Shown piece after piece: positions 18,653 through 27,071 of a stretch of DNA of 64,000 nt; within the stretch, counting starts at the first letter, position 1; each line of letters starts with the position of its first letter. The notes under the pieces were generated by a model, which saw only the letters and a program-made list of their open reading frames with translations, searched no databases and was not told the DNA's origin. The translations under genes and the position numbers were made by a program. The DNA comes from Candidatus Aalborgicola bjergmarkensis (GTDB taxonomy: Bacteria; Pseudomonadota; Gammaproteobacteria; Burkholderiales; Burkholderiaceae_C), in assembly GCA_016708725.1 (NCBI GenBank), contig JADJFE010000003.1, forward strand, positions 310,001 through 374,000. Reading direction: 5' to 3'.

Positions 18653-19294
18653 ATGATGAAACTGTTTGTTGGCCTGGGAAATCCCGGGCCGGAATATGAA
18701 GCCACACGCCACAACGCCGGCGCCTGGTGGGTCGAAGCCCTGGCGCGTGAACTCAAGCTGGGCTGGACCCCGGAGCGCGGCTTTCATGGCCTGGTGGCCA
18801 GAGGCAATGTGCATGGCCACAGCATCTGGCTACTGCAACCCCAGACCTTTATGAACCTGTCGGGCAAGTCGGTAGCCGCCCTGGCCAGATTCTTCAAGAT
18901 TGCCCCGCAGGAAATCCTGGTGGTCCATGACGAACTCGACATCGCACCCGGTCAGGCCAAGCTCAAGCAAGGCGGCAGCCACGCGGGCCACAACGGCCTG
19001 CGCGACATCCATGCCCAGCTCGGAACCGATGCCTACTGGCGCTTGCGTCTGGGCATCGGACACCCCGGCAACAAGGCCGAAGTCATTTCCTGGGTCCTGA
19101 AAAAACCCCTGCTCGACGACCGTATTGCCATTGATCAGTGCATCGACCGCACGCTCAAGGCACTTCCTGCCCTGCTGGCCGACGACATGAACAAGGCCAC
19201 CTTGCTCATCCACACCAGCAAACCGCCACGACCACACGCCGTGCAAGCCCCCGCCAATCCCGCCAATCCCGTCACAACGGAAAAACAGCCATGA
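18653..19294 (+). CDS. pth: Peptidyl-tRNA hydrolase
   Basis: Pth recycles tRNA by cleaving peptidyl-tRNA dropped from ribosomes. The N-terminus KLFVGLGNPGPEYEATRHNAG carries the catalytic His and the Asn of the active site; QPQTFMNLSGKSV, VHDELDIAPGQ and KQGGSHAGHNGLR are further family signatures. Two ATGs in tandem (18653, 18656) are both well placed after AAGG. The C-terminal 25 residues are Pro/Ala-rich and extend beyond most homologues. The stop overlaps the start of the next gene (ATGA). Confidence 0.97.
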   Translation: MMKLFVGLGNPGPEYEATRHNAGAWWVEALARELKLGWTPERGFHGLVARGNVHGHSIWLLQPQTFMNLSGKSVAALARFFKIAPQEILVVHDELDIAPGQAKLKQGGSHAGHNGLRDIHAQLGTDAYWRLRLGIGHPGNKAEVISWVLKKPLLDDRIAIDQCIDRTLKALPALLADDMNKATLLIHTSKPPRPHAVQAPANPANPVTTEKQP

Positions 19295-19665
19295 AGAAGC
19301 ATTTCCCGATTGCTATGCTTATAGTAGCTGCATGCGCTTTACCCATGAGCGGTTGGGGGCAAAATGTCTACCGATGCGGCTCCACATACAGCGAAACACC
19401 GTGCGAAGGTGGCGTTTTGATGGACATCCAGGACCACAATACCCCGGAACAAAAGACCCAGACCAAGGCCAAAGCTGCTGCCGCGCGAACCATCAAACAA
19501 GAGCATGCGCGCCAGGAAGCCATCGCGCGCGCCGAGCACCGCCTGTATATCAAGCACGCCACCAAGGACGCAGCAATCCAGGCACGCGCCGAAGCCGATG
19601 CCAGAAAAGCTGCAGCGCGGGAAAAGGAAAAGAGCGATCAGGCAAGCAAACGCACTGCCAGATAG
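19291..19665 (+). CDS. Small secreted DUF4124-like protein
   Basis: The 124-residue product has a signal peptide (MKKHFPIAMLIVAACALPMSG, cut about residue 24) followed by a short DUF4124-like segment (NVYRCGSTYSETPCEGG, with two Cys), then a charged Ala/Lys/Arg-rich helical tail likely to form a coiled coil. DUF4124 proteins are small envelope proteins of unknown role. Its start overlaps the pth stop, so the two are translationally coupled. Confidence 0.75.
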   Translation: MKKHFPIAMLIVAACALPMSGWGQNVYRCGSTYSETPCEGGVLMDIQDHNTPEQKTQTKAKAAAARTIKQEHARQEAIARAEHRLYIKHATKDAAIQARAEADARKAAAREKEKSDQASKRTAR

Positions 19666-19670
19666 CGCCC

Positions 19671-19806
19671 GTAGAACGTGCGGGAGAAGCTATCAAATTG
19701 AAAGTATTTCTCCCCTTCAATTCAGCAAGTCAATGCCACTCAGAATGGTACCCAGCACGCTGGCCTGGTTCTCGGGGGACTCGGAAAAGCCCATGAGCAC
19801 CGTTGT
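19671..19806 (-). pseudogene. Stray copy of the 3' end of the DUF4214 protein gene
   Basis: On the minus strand this encodes the last 30 or so residues of a DUF4214 protein (TTVLMGFSESPENQASVL, then GTILSGIDLLN and a stop at 19717-19719), nearly the same as the end of the gene at 21065-24097, plus about 45 bp of the shared sequence after the stop. No matching upstream part is present. With 21018-21155 it forms a direct repeat around the VapBC cassette. The remaining bases up to 19924 show nothing recognisable. Confidence 0.8.
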
Positions 19807-19924
19807 CTGGCCGATCCGCACGCCGCAATCACCACGGGGCTGGCTGCGGTGGTGCTACGGAAAAAAAGAGAGTGTTTCAGCGGATTTATGTGCTTTGTCA
19901 TGTGCTTTGTCATATGTCAAATTC

Positions 19925-19940
19925 ATACAGAAGTCTGTAC
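19925..19940. promoter_or_regulatory. Probable VapB operator
   Basis: TACAGA and TCTGTA form an inverted repeat with a 2-base centre, 13 bp before the antitoxin start. Ribbon-helix-helix antitoxins usually repress their operon through such palindromes; the assignment is from position and symmetry only. Confidence 0.5.
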
Positions 19941-19952
19941 TAAAATTTCTTC

Positions 19953-20213
19953 ATGAAAACCACGCTCAACATTCACGACGCACTGCTTTATGAAGCCAAA
20001 GCCTTCGCGGCGCAGCAACGAACGACACTCACAAAGCTGATTGAAGAGGGTTTGCGCATGCGCTTGCAGCCTGTGCAGGGTGCACCTCGCGCCAACCTGG
20101 CTGCAATCGAGTTGCCGACCTTACCTGGCAAGAACGGGCATGGCATGCGCCCCGGCATTGACCCGTTGTCCAACAAAAGCCTGTACGACGCAGCGGATGG
20201 TTTGTCATCTTGA
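19953..20213 (+). CDS. vapB: VapB-type antitoxin
   Basis: An 86-residue protein whose N-terminus (MKTTLNIHDALLYEAKAFAA, then RTTLTKLIEEGLRMRL) fits a ribbon-helix-helix DNA-binding fold; the C-terminal part (GHGMRPGIDPLSNKSLYDAA) is the kind of flexible tail that wraps and inhibits the toxin. The stop overlaps the start of the PIN toxin by 4 bp. Autoregulation through the palindrome just upstream is likely. Confidence 0.85.
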   Translation: MKTTLNIHDALLYEAKAFAAQQRTTLTKLIEEGLRMRLQPVQGAPRANLAAIELPTLPGKNGHGMRPGIDPLSNKSLYDAADGLSS

Positions 20214-20656
20214 AATCGTATTTTCCGGATATCAATGTACTGATCGCTTGCGCACGTGAGGACCACAGTACCCATGCTGCGGCAAAAACCTGGTTGGCGC
20301 AAGCGGCCCTGGATGCACGCAATGGCGAATGCAAACTTGCCTTGCCCATGCTGGTGGTGTCGGGTTTTTTGCGGATTGTGACCCACACCAGGATCATGAA
20401 TCCACCCAACTCCCCTGACGAAGCGCTGGCCTACATCTCCGCATTGCTGGAGGTGCTGCAAATCACCGTGAGTGAAGCGCAAACCTGGGAGCCATTTAAA
20501 GCCTTGATTGCGCGCCAGCAACTGTCTGGTAACGATGTGCCCGACGTCTGGCTGGCAAGCCATGCACTAGCCACAGGTGCCGTGGTGGTGACGTTTGACA
20601 AAGGTTTCAAAAAGCTACTGCCAAAGTCGCAAGTTCTGCTACTCAGTCCACGCTAG
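20210..20656 (+). CDS. vapC: VapC-type PIN-domain toxin (ribonuclease)
   Basis: The 148-residue PIN domain has the acidic residues of the metal site: Asp in FPDINVLIA (about residue 8), the mid-chain Glu (SPDEALAYI region), and Asp residues in NDVPDVWLASHALA and TFDKGF near the end. VapC toxins cleave RNA, commonly initiator tRNA or rRNA. It is translationally coupled to the antitoxin. It looks intact. Confidence 0.88.
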   Translation: MKSYFPDINVLIACAREDHSTHAAAKTWLAQAALDARNGECKLALPMLVVSGFLRIVTHTRIMNPPNSPDEALAYISALLEVLQITVSEAQTWEPFKALIARQQLSGNDVPDVWLASHALATGAVVVTFDKGFKKLLPKSQVLLLSPR

Positions 20657-21003
20657 GGCGGCTGCGGTTCGCGTTCTTTGTGTCCGCCATCACCATCATG
20701 GAGCTGGAACTTGGCGTTTTGTCGATTGAGCGCAAGGACGCCACCCAGGGGGCCATACTGCGCGCATGGCTGGATCAACACGTATTGCCGGAGTTCTCCA
20801 GGCGAACGCTGCCCGTCGATACCGCCGTGGCGCAACGCTGCGCCCGGCTGCACATACCCGACAAACGCGACAAACGCGGCGAGCGTGACGCGCTCATTGC
20901 GGCGACGGCTCTTGTGCATGGCATGACAGTAGTCACGCGCAACGTGGCCGACTTTCAGCCAACAGGCGTGGCCATTTTCAATCCGTGGGAGTCGAGCCAT
21001 TGA
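20656..21003 (+). pseudogene. PIN-domain toxin fragment lacking its N-terminus
   Basis: The frame is open back through the vapC stop and has GTG at 20680. It encodes FVSAITIMELELGVLSIERK, then RDALIAATALVHGMTVVTRN and DFQPTGVAIFNPW, typical of the VapC/FitB branch. The first 40 or so residues, which carry the first catalytic Asp, are absent: the homologous part begins only 15 bp or so after the vapC stop. A deletion seems to have fused this remnant to the intact toxin gene. Without that Asp it should be inactive. Confidence 0.75.
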
Positions 21004-21017
21004 CGGCTGCAGGCACC

Positions 21018-21155
21018 GTAGAACGTGCGGGAGCAGCTATCAAATTAAAAGCATTTCTCCCCCTTCAATTCAACAAGTCAATCCCGTTCAAAATGACGCC
21101 CAGCACGCTGGCCTGGTTCTCGGGGGACTCGGAGAATCCCATGAGTACCGTCGTC
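21018..21155 (+). repeat. Second arm of the direct repeat around VapBC
   Basis: Matches 19671-19806 closely (GTAGAACGTGCGGGAG near the start, CTCGGGGGACTCGGA later). It holds the end of the DUF4214 gene and the sequence after its stop. The leading 25 bp match the end of the ~177 bp inverted-repeat element that is common further right. Confidence 0.8.
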
Positions 21156-24097
21156 CGGGTGTGCGCACCTGTGTTGAGCTGATCCAGCCACCAGGCATAG
21201 CCGCCCGCGTCCGGCGTGCTGTGCAGCACGTTGTTGTAGAGCCGGGTCAGGAAGTCCGCATGGCTCGGGTTGGTGCCGTACAGGCGCCGGAACTCGTCGC
21301 TGTCGATGAAGCGCGCGGCCACTTCCTGCAGGCCAATGCCCGCATCCAGATGGCCGATCCAATACTTCAACCCGTCATTGTCAGGCTTGCGGTCGAATGC
21401 GGCCTGGTAGAGCCGGTAGGCTTGGCCCGCATTGCCGCTGATGTCCAGCGCCAGCGTTTCATCGCCAAAGCGCAGGCGCTCGACGTTGCTCAGAGTATCC
21501 TGCCCTTCTGCTTGTGAGTTGACCGTCCAGCCCGCTGCGGTCCTGGTCAAGCTGAAGTTGGAGCGGTTGCAGTTGTAAATCACAGTATCGACACCAGCCA
21601 GGCCGTCCACCGTGTCATTGCCCATGGCACCGGCTATCTGGTCACCGTGCACGTTTCCGCTCAATACCAGGCCGGAATAGTTTTGCAGCGGTGGCGTGTT
21701 GCAGACATAGACCTCTGCCGTGGCCGCCAGGCCACTGCCCGCTGCGTTGCTGCCCACCACGCTGTAGCGCGTGGTCGCCGTGGGCGACACCGTGCCGCTG
21801 GCCGTGGTGCTGCCAAAGCCGCTATTGGTATTGGTATTGGTCCAGGTGTAGGACGTGGCCTCTGGCGTGCAGCGGGCCGTCAATGTTGTGCTGGCTCCTG
21901 CGGCAAGCACCACAGGGGCGGCAGAAAGGACGCAGTTGGGTGCCACTGCCGCAAAAGACTTTCCACCGCGTACCAGCCGGACGGCGAATTTCTCGTACGT
22001 GGCACGGCCCATGGTGCGGCCAGAGAAGAAGTTAACAGCCCACGAATTGGGTGATACGCCTGGCAAACTTGACCAGAAATATTCATTCGATACCGCAGGG
22101 AAGATGGTGCTGTTGATCGTCGGGCCAGGGTGGGCGATGCTGAAATCAACCAGGCTCGACAGCTCATCCAAGGTGGGCACGCGCCAGTCGCTTGCGTCCG
22201 CAAACGCCGTTGTGCCATTCAGGGCATAGGCCTGGTTAAAGGTGTAGGTGCTGGCTGTGCCGCTGCAGGTGCTGCCCGTCCAGGTCTGGCCCTGCGCGCA
22301 ACGCTTCCACGTCAGATTGGTCGGTGTATGCGTCACTGTGCCATCACCATGGTCCACGTAATCGCTGGTCGGGCGCCTGATGTCCAGCAAGGAACCCGCA
22401 GACTCTCCACCACGCACCAGTCGAAGGGCATAGAAATAATCGGAATAACTGGAATGACTGTATGTTTCGTAGGTGTAACCATTGAAGAAATCAACGGCCC
22501 ACGCCCAGTCCAGGTTCAAGCGCGCATCAGCAGTACCCGACCAAAAGGGTGTATGGGGTGTATTGGAGAACACAGTGGTGTCAATGGCCGTGTTGAGAGT
22601 CGGGCCGTTCACTATGGTCTGCAGCTCGCGGATAGTGGGTATGCGCCAATCACTCTGGCCCGCAAATGTCACCGCATCAGTCAGCCTGCGGGTCTGGTCG
22701 AAGGTGTAGGTGCTGGCGGTGCCGGTGCAGGTGCTGCCCGTCCAGCGCATCCCCACGGCGCAGCGCATCCAGACAAGACCCGTTTTGGTGTCGCTTACCG
22801 TGCCATCGGCGTTGGCTTGTAATGTGCTGGCGGGAGGTGTTGCCACCGTCACTGTCACACTGGCGGCCGCACTTTTTGCCGTTAGTGCATTGACGCCCTG
22901 CACGCTGTAGCTGGCCGTGGCCGCAGGTGTGAGCGTGCATATGGAGCCTGTGGCGCCGGGGCAGGCGTTGTCACTCCAGGTATACCGGGTTGCTGCCGGG
23001 GTGCAAGAGGCCACCAATGCGACGCGGGTGCCCGCAGCGACCACAGGCGCTGACGGGGAGGCAGAAAGGGTGCAGACAGGCTCTGTCGCACCCCAGGACG
23101 GCCCGCCACGCACAAGCCGAACCGCGTTGCCTTCGCCCCGATAGCTGAAGGAAGCCTTTCCGCCCTCGTCGAAGCGAACCAGCCACGCAACGCCCTCCAT
23201 TGTTGGTGAACTGGACCAAAAACCCAAACTGGGTGCCACAGGAAAAATGCTGGTATTGGTCGTTGTGCCATAGCTGCTGTAATCCACCAGACTCAATAAC
23301 TCGTCTTCGGTGGGCAAGCGCCAGTCGCTCATTCCCGCAAACGACGTTGTGCCAGTCAGCGCATTGGCCTGGTCAAAGTCATGGCGCAGCGCCTCGCCAC
23401 TACAGGTGCTGCCCGTCCAGGTCTGGCCCTCGGCACAACGCTTCCATGTCAGATTGGTCGGCGTATGCGTCACCGTGCCATCGCCATGGTCCACGTAGTC
23501 ACTGGTCGGGCGCGCAATGCTCAGCAGAGAACCAGAAGACTCTCCACCGCGCACCAGCAGAACCCTGCGAGGGAGGGCAACTTGGTCAGTGGCGCTATTA
23601 TCTGGATAGGATGTTCTGAAGTAAAAATCGACAATCCACGGCACGGTATCGGTGGTACGGGTGGTACTGGTCGTGTCGCTTGTAAACGTTCCTGAAACAA
23701 GCGACAAACCAGTCGCAAGAACTGGAAACATGGCGCTGTCAACTGCCGGGTTAGCAACCGTCCGATCCACGATCGTTTGCAACTCGCGGATATTGGGCAA
23801 ACGCCAGTCGCTGTGGCCCGCAAACGTGGTACCGTTCAGTGCGTTGTAGACGCTGGCGTCGTAGTGGGCGTAGTAGTCATTGGCTATGCCGCTGCAGCTG
23901 CTGCCCGTCCACGCCATCCCCACGACGCAGCGCATCCAGGTCAGGCCGGTGCTGGGGTCTGTCACGGTGCCGTCAGCGTTATCGACGTAAGTTTTTGCAA
24001 TAGCAAAGGGGGCGCTTAAAAGCAGCAGCAGTGCCAGCAGCCAAGGTAGAACGAACCTTGTGGCGGATATGGCAGGATGTGGGCGCATGCGGTGCAT
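21065..24097 (-). CDS. Large secreted protein with four DUF1566 (Lcl-type) domains and C-terminal DUF4214
   Basis: This 1010-residue protein has a signal peptide (about residues 1-34). Four DUF1566 repeats follow, each of the form DxxTGLTW(M/K)RC...W(R/L)P(N/T)...ELxxxV...LVRGG (about 36-175, 190-330, 425-560 and 575-700). Two Ig-like stretches (about 335-415 and 705-785) separate them. An RTX-like segment (GDQIAGAMGNDTVDGLAGVD) and a DUF4214 domain (about 885-1005) end the chain. DUF1566 is related to Legionella Lcl, a collagen-like adhesin, and DUF4214 occurs at the ends of exported S-layer or RTX-like proteins, so an adhesive or surface role is likely. No secretion genes are nearby. Its last part is copied at 19671. 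Confidence 0.85.
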   Translation of the reverse strand: MHRMRPHPAISATRFVLPWLLALLLLLSAPFAIAKTYVDNADGTVTDPSTGLTWMRCVVGMAWTGSSCSGIANDYYAHYDASVYNALNGTTFAGHSDWRLPNIRELQTIVDRTVANPAVDSAMFPVLATGLSLVSGTFTSDTTSTTRTTDTVPWIVDFYFRTSYPDNSATDQVALPRRVLLVRGGESSGSLLSIARPTSDYVDHGDGTVTHTPTNLTWKRCAEGQTWTGSTCSGEALRHDFDQANALTGTTSFAGMSDWRLPTEDELLSLVDYSSYGTTTNTSIFPVAPSLGFWSSSPTMEGVAWLVRFDEGGKASFSYRGEGNAVRLVRGGPSWGATEPVCTLSASPSAPVVAAGTRVALVASCTPAATRYTWSDNACPGATGSICTLTPAATASYSVQGVNALTAKSAAASVTVTVATPPASTLQANADGTVSDTKTGLVWMRCAVGMRWTGSTCTGTASTYTFDQTRRLTDAVTFAGQSDWRIPTIRELQTIVNGPTLNTAIDTTVFSNTPHTPFWSGTADARLNLDWAWAVDFFNGYTYETYSHSSYSDYFYALRLVRGGESAGSLLDIRRPTSDYVDHGDGTVTHTPTNLTWKRCAQGQTWTGSTCSGTASTYTFNQAYALNGTTAFADASDWRVPTLDELSSLVDFSIAHPGPTINSTIFPAVSNEYFWSSLPGVSPNSWAVNFFSGRTMGRATYEKFAVRLVRGGKSFAAVAPNCVLSAAPVVLAAGASTTLTARCTPEATSYTWTNTNTNSGFGSTTASGTVSPTATTRYSVVGSNAAGSGLAATAEVYVCNTPPLQNYSGLVLSGNVHGDQIAGAMGNDTVDGLAGVDTVIYNCNRSNFSLTRTAAGWTVNSQAEGQDTLSNVERLRFGDETLALDISGNAGQAYRLYQAAFDRKPDNDGLKYWIGHLDAGIGLQEVAARFIDSDEFRRLYGTNPSHADFLTRLYNNVLHSTPDAGGYAWWLDQLNTGAHTRTTVLMGFSESPENQASVLGVILNGIDLLN

Positions 24098-24190
24098 CTG
24101 GACTTCTCCCGGAAAATTGGTGCGCTGGAGTTTACCTTTGGCGGCTGTGCCATTGGCAGTTGGATTGGAATTCGGGTAAAAACAGGCTGC

Positions 24191-24220
24191 AGACCTTATA
24201 GAACGTGCGGGGACAGCTAT
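24191..24220. repeat. End fragment of the ~177 bp inverted-repeat element
   Basis: CCTTATAGAACGTGCGGGG followed by ACAGCTAT matches the right-hand end of the nine full copies found between 30 and 52.5 kb. The rest of the element is not seen in the 178 bp between the DUF1566 gene and the ABC gene. Confidence 0.6.
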
Positions 24221-24275
24221 TTAATCAAGAGCAAAGATACACACCGCCCCCGCACCGCAACCCCCATCAGGTATA

Positions 24276-25343
24276 TCAGGCATCCTTGGCAAACGCGACC
24301 ACGTGGTCCACTTCGACGCGAATGCCGATGCGGTCACCAATCGCGTGGTTGTGGTGCGAGGGTACCAGCGCCAGCACGGTATGCCCACTATCGAGCAGCA
24401 ATGTATAGAGAAACTCTGCACCCCGGAATGCACGGCGCATGATCGTGGCCTTGGTGGGGGCGAGGTCGTCGTGCACGATGTCATCAGCGCGCAGCAGCAG
24501 ATCACACACCCCGCCCGCATAGGCATCGGGCAAGGGGCATTCCTGCGGGTCGCGTAGCGTGCCCACCGGCGTTGCCACGGCCACACCAGCGCCGTCGGGC
24601 ACCAGACGTGCGGGCAGAAACACGCCGTGGCCGATGAATTCGGCCACAAAGCGCGTGACCGGGCGGTGGTAGAGCGCAAAGGCGTCGTCCCACTGGTGCA
24701 AACACCCGGCGTGCATCACGCCAATGGAGTCTCCAATGGCGAAGGCCTCCAGTTGGTCGTGGGTCACGCACAGCGCCGTGGTACCGGCGGCCTTGAGAAT
24801 GTCGCGCACCTCATAGGCCAGGCGTTCACGCAAATCCACATCCAGATTGGAAAATGGCTCGTCCAGCAGCAGCAGGCGTGGCTCTGGCGCCAGCGCGCGC
24901 GCCAAGGCGACCCGTTGCTGCTGCCCGCCGGAGAGTTCGTGCGGGAAACGCTGGCGCAAGTCCGCAAGCCCCACCCGCTCCAGGCACTCGCTCACCCGTG
25001 CGCGCGCCGCTGTGGGGGCCAGTGATTGCAAGCCAAAGGCCACGTTTTTCTCGACGGTGAGGTGGGGAAACAGCGCATAGTCCTGAAACACCATGCCCAC
25101 GCGCCGCTGCCTGGCAGGCAATTGGGCGCCTGCTCCGCCGAGGCGCTGCGCATCCAGCACGACATCGCCCGCTTCAATGGGTTCCAGCCCGGCAATGGCG
25201 CGCAGCAAGGTGGTTTTTCCACAACCCGAAGGACCGATCAGCACCCCGATATCGCCGGTATGCAGGGCAAACGACACCGATTGCACCGCCGGGTGTGCGC
25301 AGCCGGGGTATCGAACGCAAAGCTGATTGACGTGCAAGGACAT
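24276..25343 (-). CDS. fbpC: Ferric-iron ABC transporter ATP-binding protein (FbpC-like)
   Basis: ATPase subunit of a ferric-iron importer. Walker A GPSGCGKTTL (about residues 38-47), Q-loop FQDYALF, signature LSGGQQQRVALARAL and Walker B RLLLLDEPFSNLD are intact; the C-terminal 120 residues form the regulatory TOBE-type domain of the FbpC/PotA group. It is divergent from the permease gene, with only 30 bp between start codons, instead of the usual fbpABC operon. Iron specificity rests on the linked substrate-binding protein and the possible Fur box. Confidence 0.9.
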   Translation of the reverse strand: MSLHVNQLCVRYPGCAHPAVQSVSFALHTGDIGVLIGPSGCGKTTLLRAIAGLEPIEAGDVVLDAQRLGGAGAQLPARQRRVGMVFQDYALFPHLTVEKNVAFGLQSLAPTAARARVSECLERVGLADLRQRFPHELSGGQQQRVALARALAPEPRLLLLDEPFSNLDVDLRERLAYEVRDILKAAGTTALCVTHDQLEAFAIGDSIGVMHAGCLHQWDDAFALYHRPVTRFVAEFIGHGVFLPARLVPDGAGVAVATPVGTLRDPQECPLPDAYAGGVCDLLLRADDIVHDDLAPTKATIMRRAFRGAEFLYTLLLDSGHTVLALVPSHHNHAIGDRIGIRVEVDHVVAFAKDA

Positions 25344-25354
25344 GCGAGGATTCT

Positions 25355-25373
25355 AGTTGCATACAATTCTCAT
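25355..25373. promoter_or_regulatory. Possible Fur box between the divergent fbpC and fbpB
   Basis: GCATACAATTCTCAT fits the right half of a Fur site (AATTCTCAT, as in GATAATNATTCTCAT) and resembles the clearer site before fbpA. It lies directly before the fbpB start, in a gap of 30 bp, so it could repress both genes when iron is plentiful. The left half is weak. Confidence 0.4.
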
Positions 25374-27011
25374 ATGCCATCCTCCCAAGCGCCCCCGCCC
25401 CTTCCCGCCCCCTTGCAACGCGCGTCCTGGGTCTTGACGGCAGTGGGACTCTTGCTGCTGTGGCCGCTGCTGGCCTTGCTGGCTTCCTGGTTCCTGCTTG
25501 ACGCTGCGGGCGTGCAAACCCTGCTGGCCATGGTGGAGACGGTTTTGCCACGCTACACCCTGACCTCGGTATGGCTGTGCCTGGCAGTTGGTGTGGGCGT
25601 CGCGCTGGTAGGCACAACCACGGCGCTGGCGGTCACGGTATGTGATTTTCCGGGGCGGCGCTTCTTTGAATGGGCGCTGCTGCTGCCGCTGGCCGTGCCG
25701 CCCTATGTCGTCGCCTATGCCTATACCGACTTTCTGCAATATTCCGGCCCCTTGCAAACCATGCTGCGTGCGGGTCTGGGGCTGCAAGGGCGCGTGTTTC
25801 CCGAGGTGCGCAATCTGGGCGGGGCCATCTGGGTTTTTACCTTCACGCTGTACCCGTATGTGTACCTGCTGGCGCGCACGGCCCTGAGCGAGCGTGCCGT
25901 CTCCTTGCTGGAAGCCGCCGCCTTGCTGGGCGCATCGCTGCGTCGGCGTCTGTGGACCATTGCCTTGCCGATGGCCCGCCCGGCGATTGCCGCTGGCGTG
26001 GCGCTGGCGCTGATGGAAACCCTGGCCGACTATGGCGTGACAAGCTATTTTGGCGTGCAAAGCTTCACCGCCGGCATTTACAAGGCGTGGCTGGCGCTGG
26101 ATGACCGCTACGCCGCCGCGCAACTGTCCTGTGTGCTGCTGGCCCTGGTCGCCTTGCTGTTGCACATCGAACGCCGGGCGCAAAAACGCATGCGCTACAG
26201 CGCCCGCCAGATCACCGGACGCACCAGCGCCGCGCACACCCGCATACTGGGCACCCGGCTGACGTGGGCTGCCTGGACGCTGTGCAGCCTGCCGCTGCTG
26301 GCGGGTTTTGTGTTACCCGTGCTGTTCATGCTGCGCCCGCTTTGGGGCAGCTGGGACGAGCTGCAGCTGGCGCCGTTTTATGCCTGGACCTGGAACAGCC
26401 TGCGTCTAGCCAGCCTGACGGCGGTGCTCGCCACCACGATAGCGGTGGCCTTGGGGCTGCTGTACCGCGTGCGCCCTGGGCGTACCTCCTCCCTCCTGGT
26501 GGGCGGTATTGGTCTGGGCTATGCCGTTCCCGGCGCCGTTGTGGTGGTGGGTTTGTTGCTGCCGGTGGGCTGGCTGCAAAACTGGATACCCCAAAGCCCC
26601 CTGGGCGCGCTGCTGACGGCCAGCAGCGTGGGGCTGGTGTGGGCCTATCTGGTGCGTTTTACCGCCGTTGCGCTGCAACCCGTGCAAAGTGGCTATAGCC
26701 GCATTCCCCGCAGTCTGGATGAAAGCGCACGCCTGCTGGGTTGCGACGGCTGGCCCTTGCTGACGCGGGTGCATGGCCCCTTGCTGCGCCGCACCACCGC
26801 AGCCGCTGCGTTACTGGTGTTTGTTGACGTGATGAAGGAGTTGCCCGCCACCCTGGTACTGCGCCCCTTCAACAGCGACACCCTGGCGGTGATGGCCTAC
26901 CAGCTCGCCCGCGACGAGCGCCTGGGTGAAGCCGCCCTGCCCTCTTTGGCCCTGGTGCTCGTCGGGCTGCTGCCGGTCATCGTCATCAGCCGCACGCTGC
27001 GTGCGCGCTAA
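25374..27011 (+). CDS. fbpB: Ferric-iron ABC transporter permease (FbpB-like, fused double permease)
   Basis: A 545-residue inner-membrane protein with about 12 hydrophobic segments and two binding-protein-dependent permease domains; EAA-type loops are seen in the first half (EAAALLGASLRRRLWTIALP) and the second (ESARLLGCDGWPLLTRVHGP). This fused layout is typical of FbpB/SfuB. ATG 25374 directly precedes a proline-rich leader and the first membrane helix. The stop codon TAA is the first unit of a heptanucleotide repeat. Partner genes fbpC and fbpA both lie on the other strand. Confidence 0.92.
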   Translation: MPSSQAPPPLPAPLQRASWVLTAVGLLLLWPLLALLASWFLLDAAGVQTLLAMVETVLPRYTLTSVWLCLAVGVGVALVGTTTALAVTVCDFPGRRFFEWALLLPLAVPPYVVAYAYTDFLQYSGPLQTMLRAGLGLQGRVFPEVRNLGGAIWVFTFTLYPYVYLLARTALSERAVSLLEAAALLGASLRRRLWTIALPMARPAIAAGVALALMETLADYGVTSYFGVQSFTAGIYKAWLALDDRYAAAQLSCVLLALVALLLHIERRAQKRMRYSARQITGRTSAAHTRILGTRLTWAAWTLCSLPLLAGFVLPVLFMLRPLWGSWDELQLAPFYAWTWNSLRLASLTAVLATTIAVALGLLYRVRPGRTSSLLVGGIGLGYAVPGAVVVVGLLLPVGWLQNWIPQSPLGALLTASSVGLVWAYLVRFTAVALQPVQSGYSRIPRSLDESARLLGCDGWPLLTRVHGPLLRRTTAAAALLVFVDVMKELPATLVLRPFNSDTLAVMAYQLARDERLGEAALPSLALVLVGLLPVIVISRTLRAR

Positions 27012-27066
27012 CCGTTAACCGTTAACCGTTAACCGTTAACCGTTAACCGCTAACCCTTAACCGTTC
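27009..27066. repeat. Heptanucleotide tandem repeat (TAACCGT-type)
   Basis: About eight units of TTAACCG/TAACCGT, perfect at first and degenerate at the end (CGCTAACCCTTAACCG). It starts in the fbpB stop codon and fills the gap to the convergent fbpA stop. It is out of coding sequence; a role in termination is not obvious, since no hairpin is seen. Confidence 0.9.
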
Positions 27067-27071
27067 GTCGT

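Noticed and set aside
25026..25373. Upstream extension of the fbpB frame.
   Set aside because: It overlaps fbpC antisense; the ATG at 25374 directly precedes the first membrane helix.
27009..27066. Telomere-like or replication-end sequence (TTAACCG repeats).
   Set aside because: A short internal array between two convergent chromosomal genes; a simple tandem repeat is sufficient.
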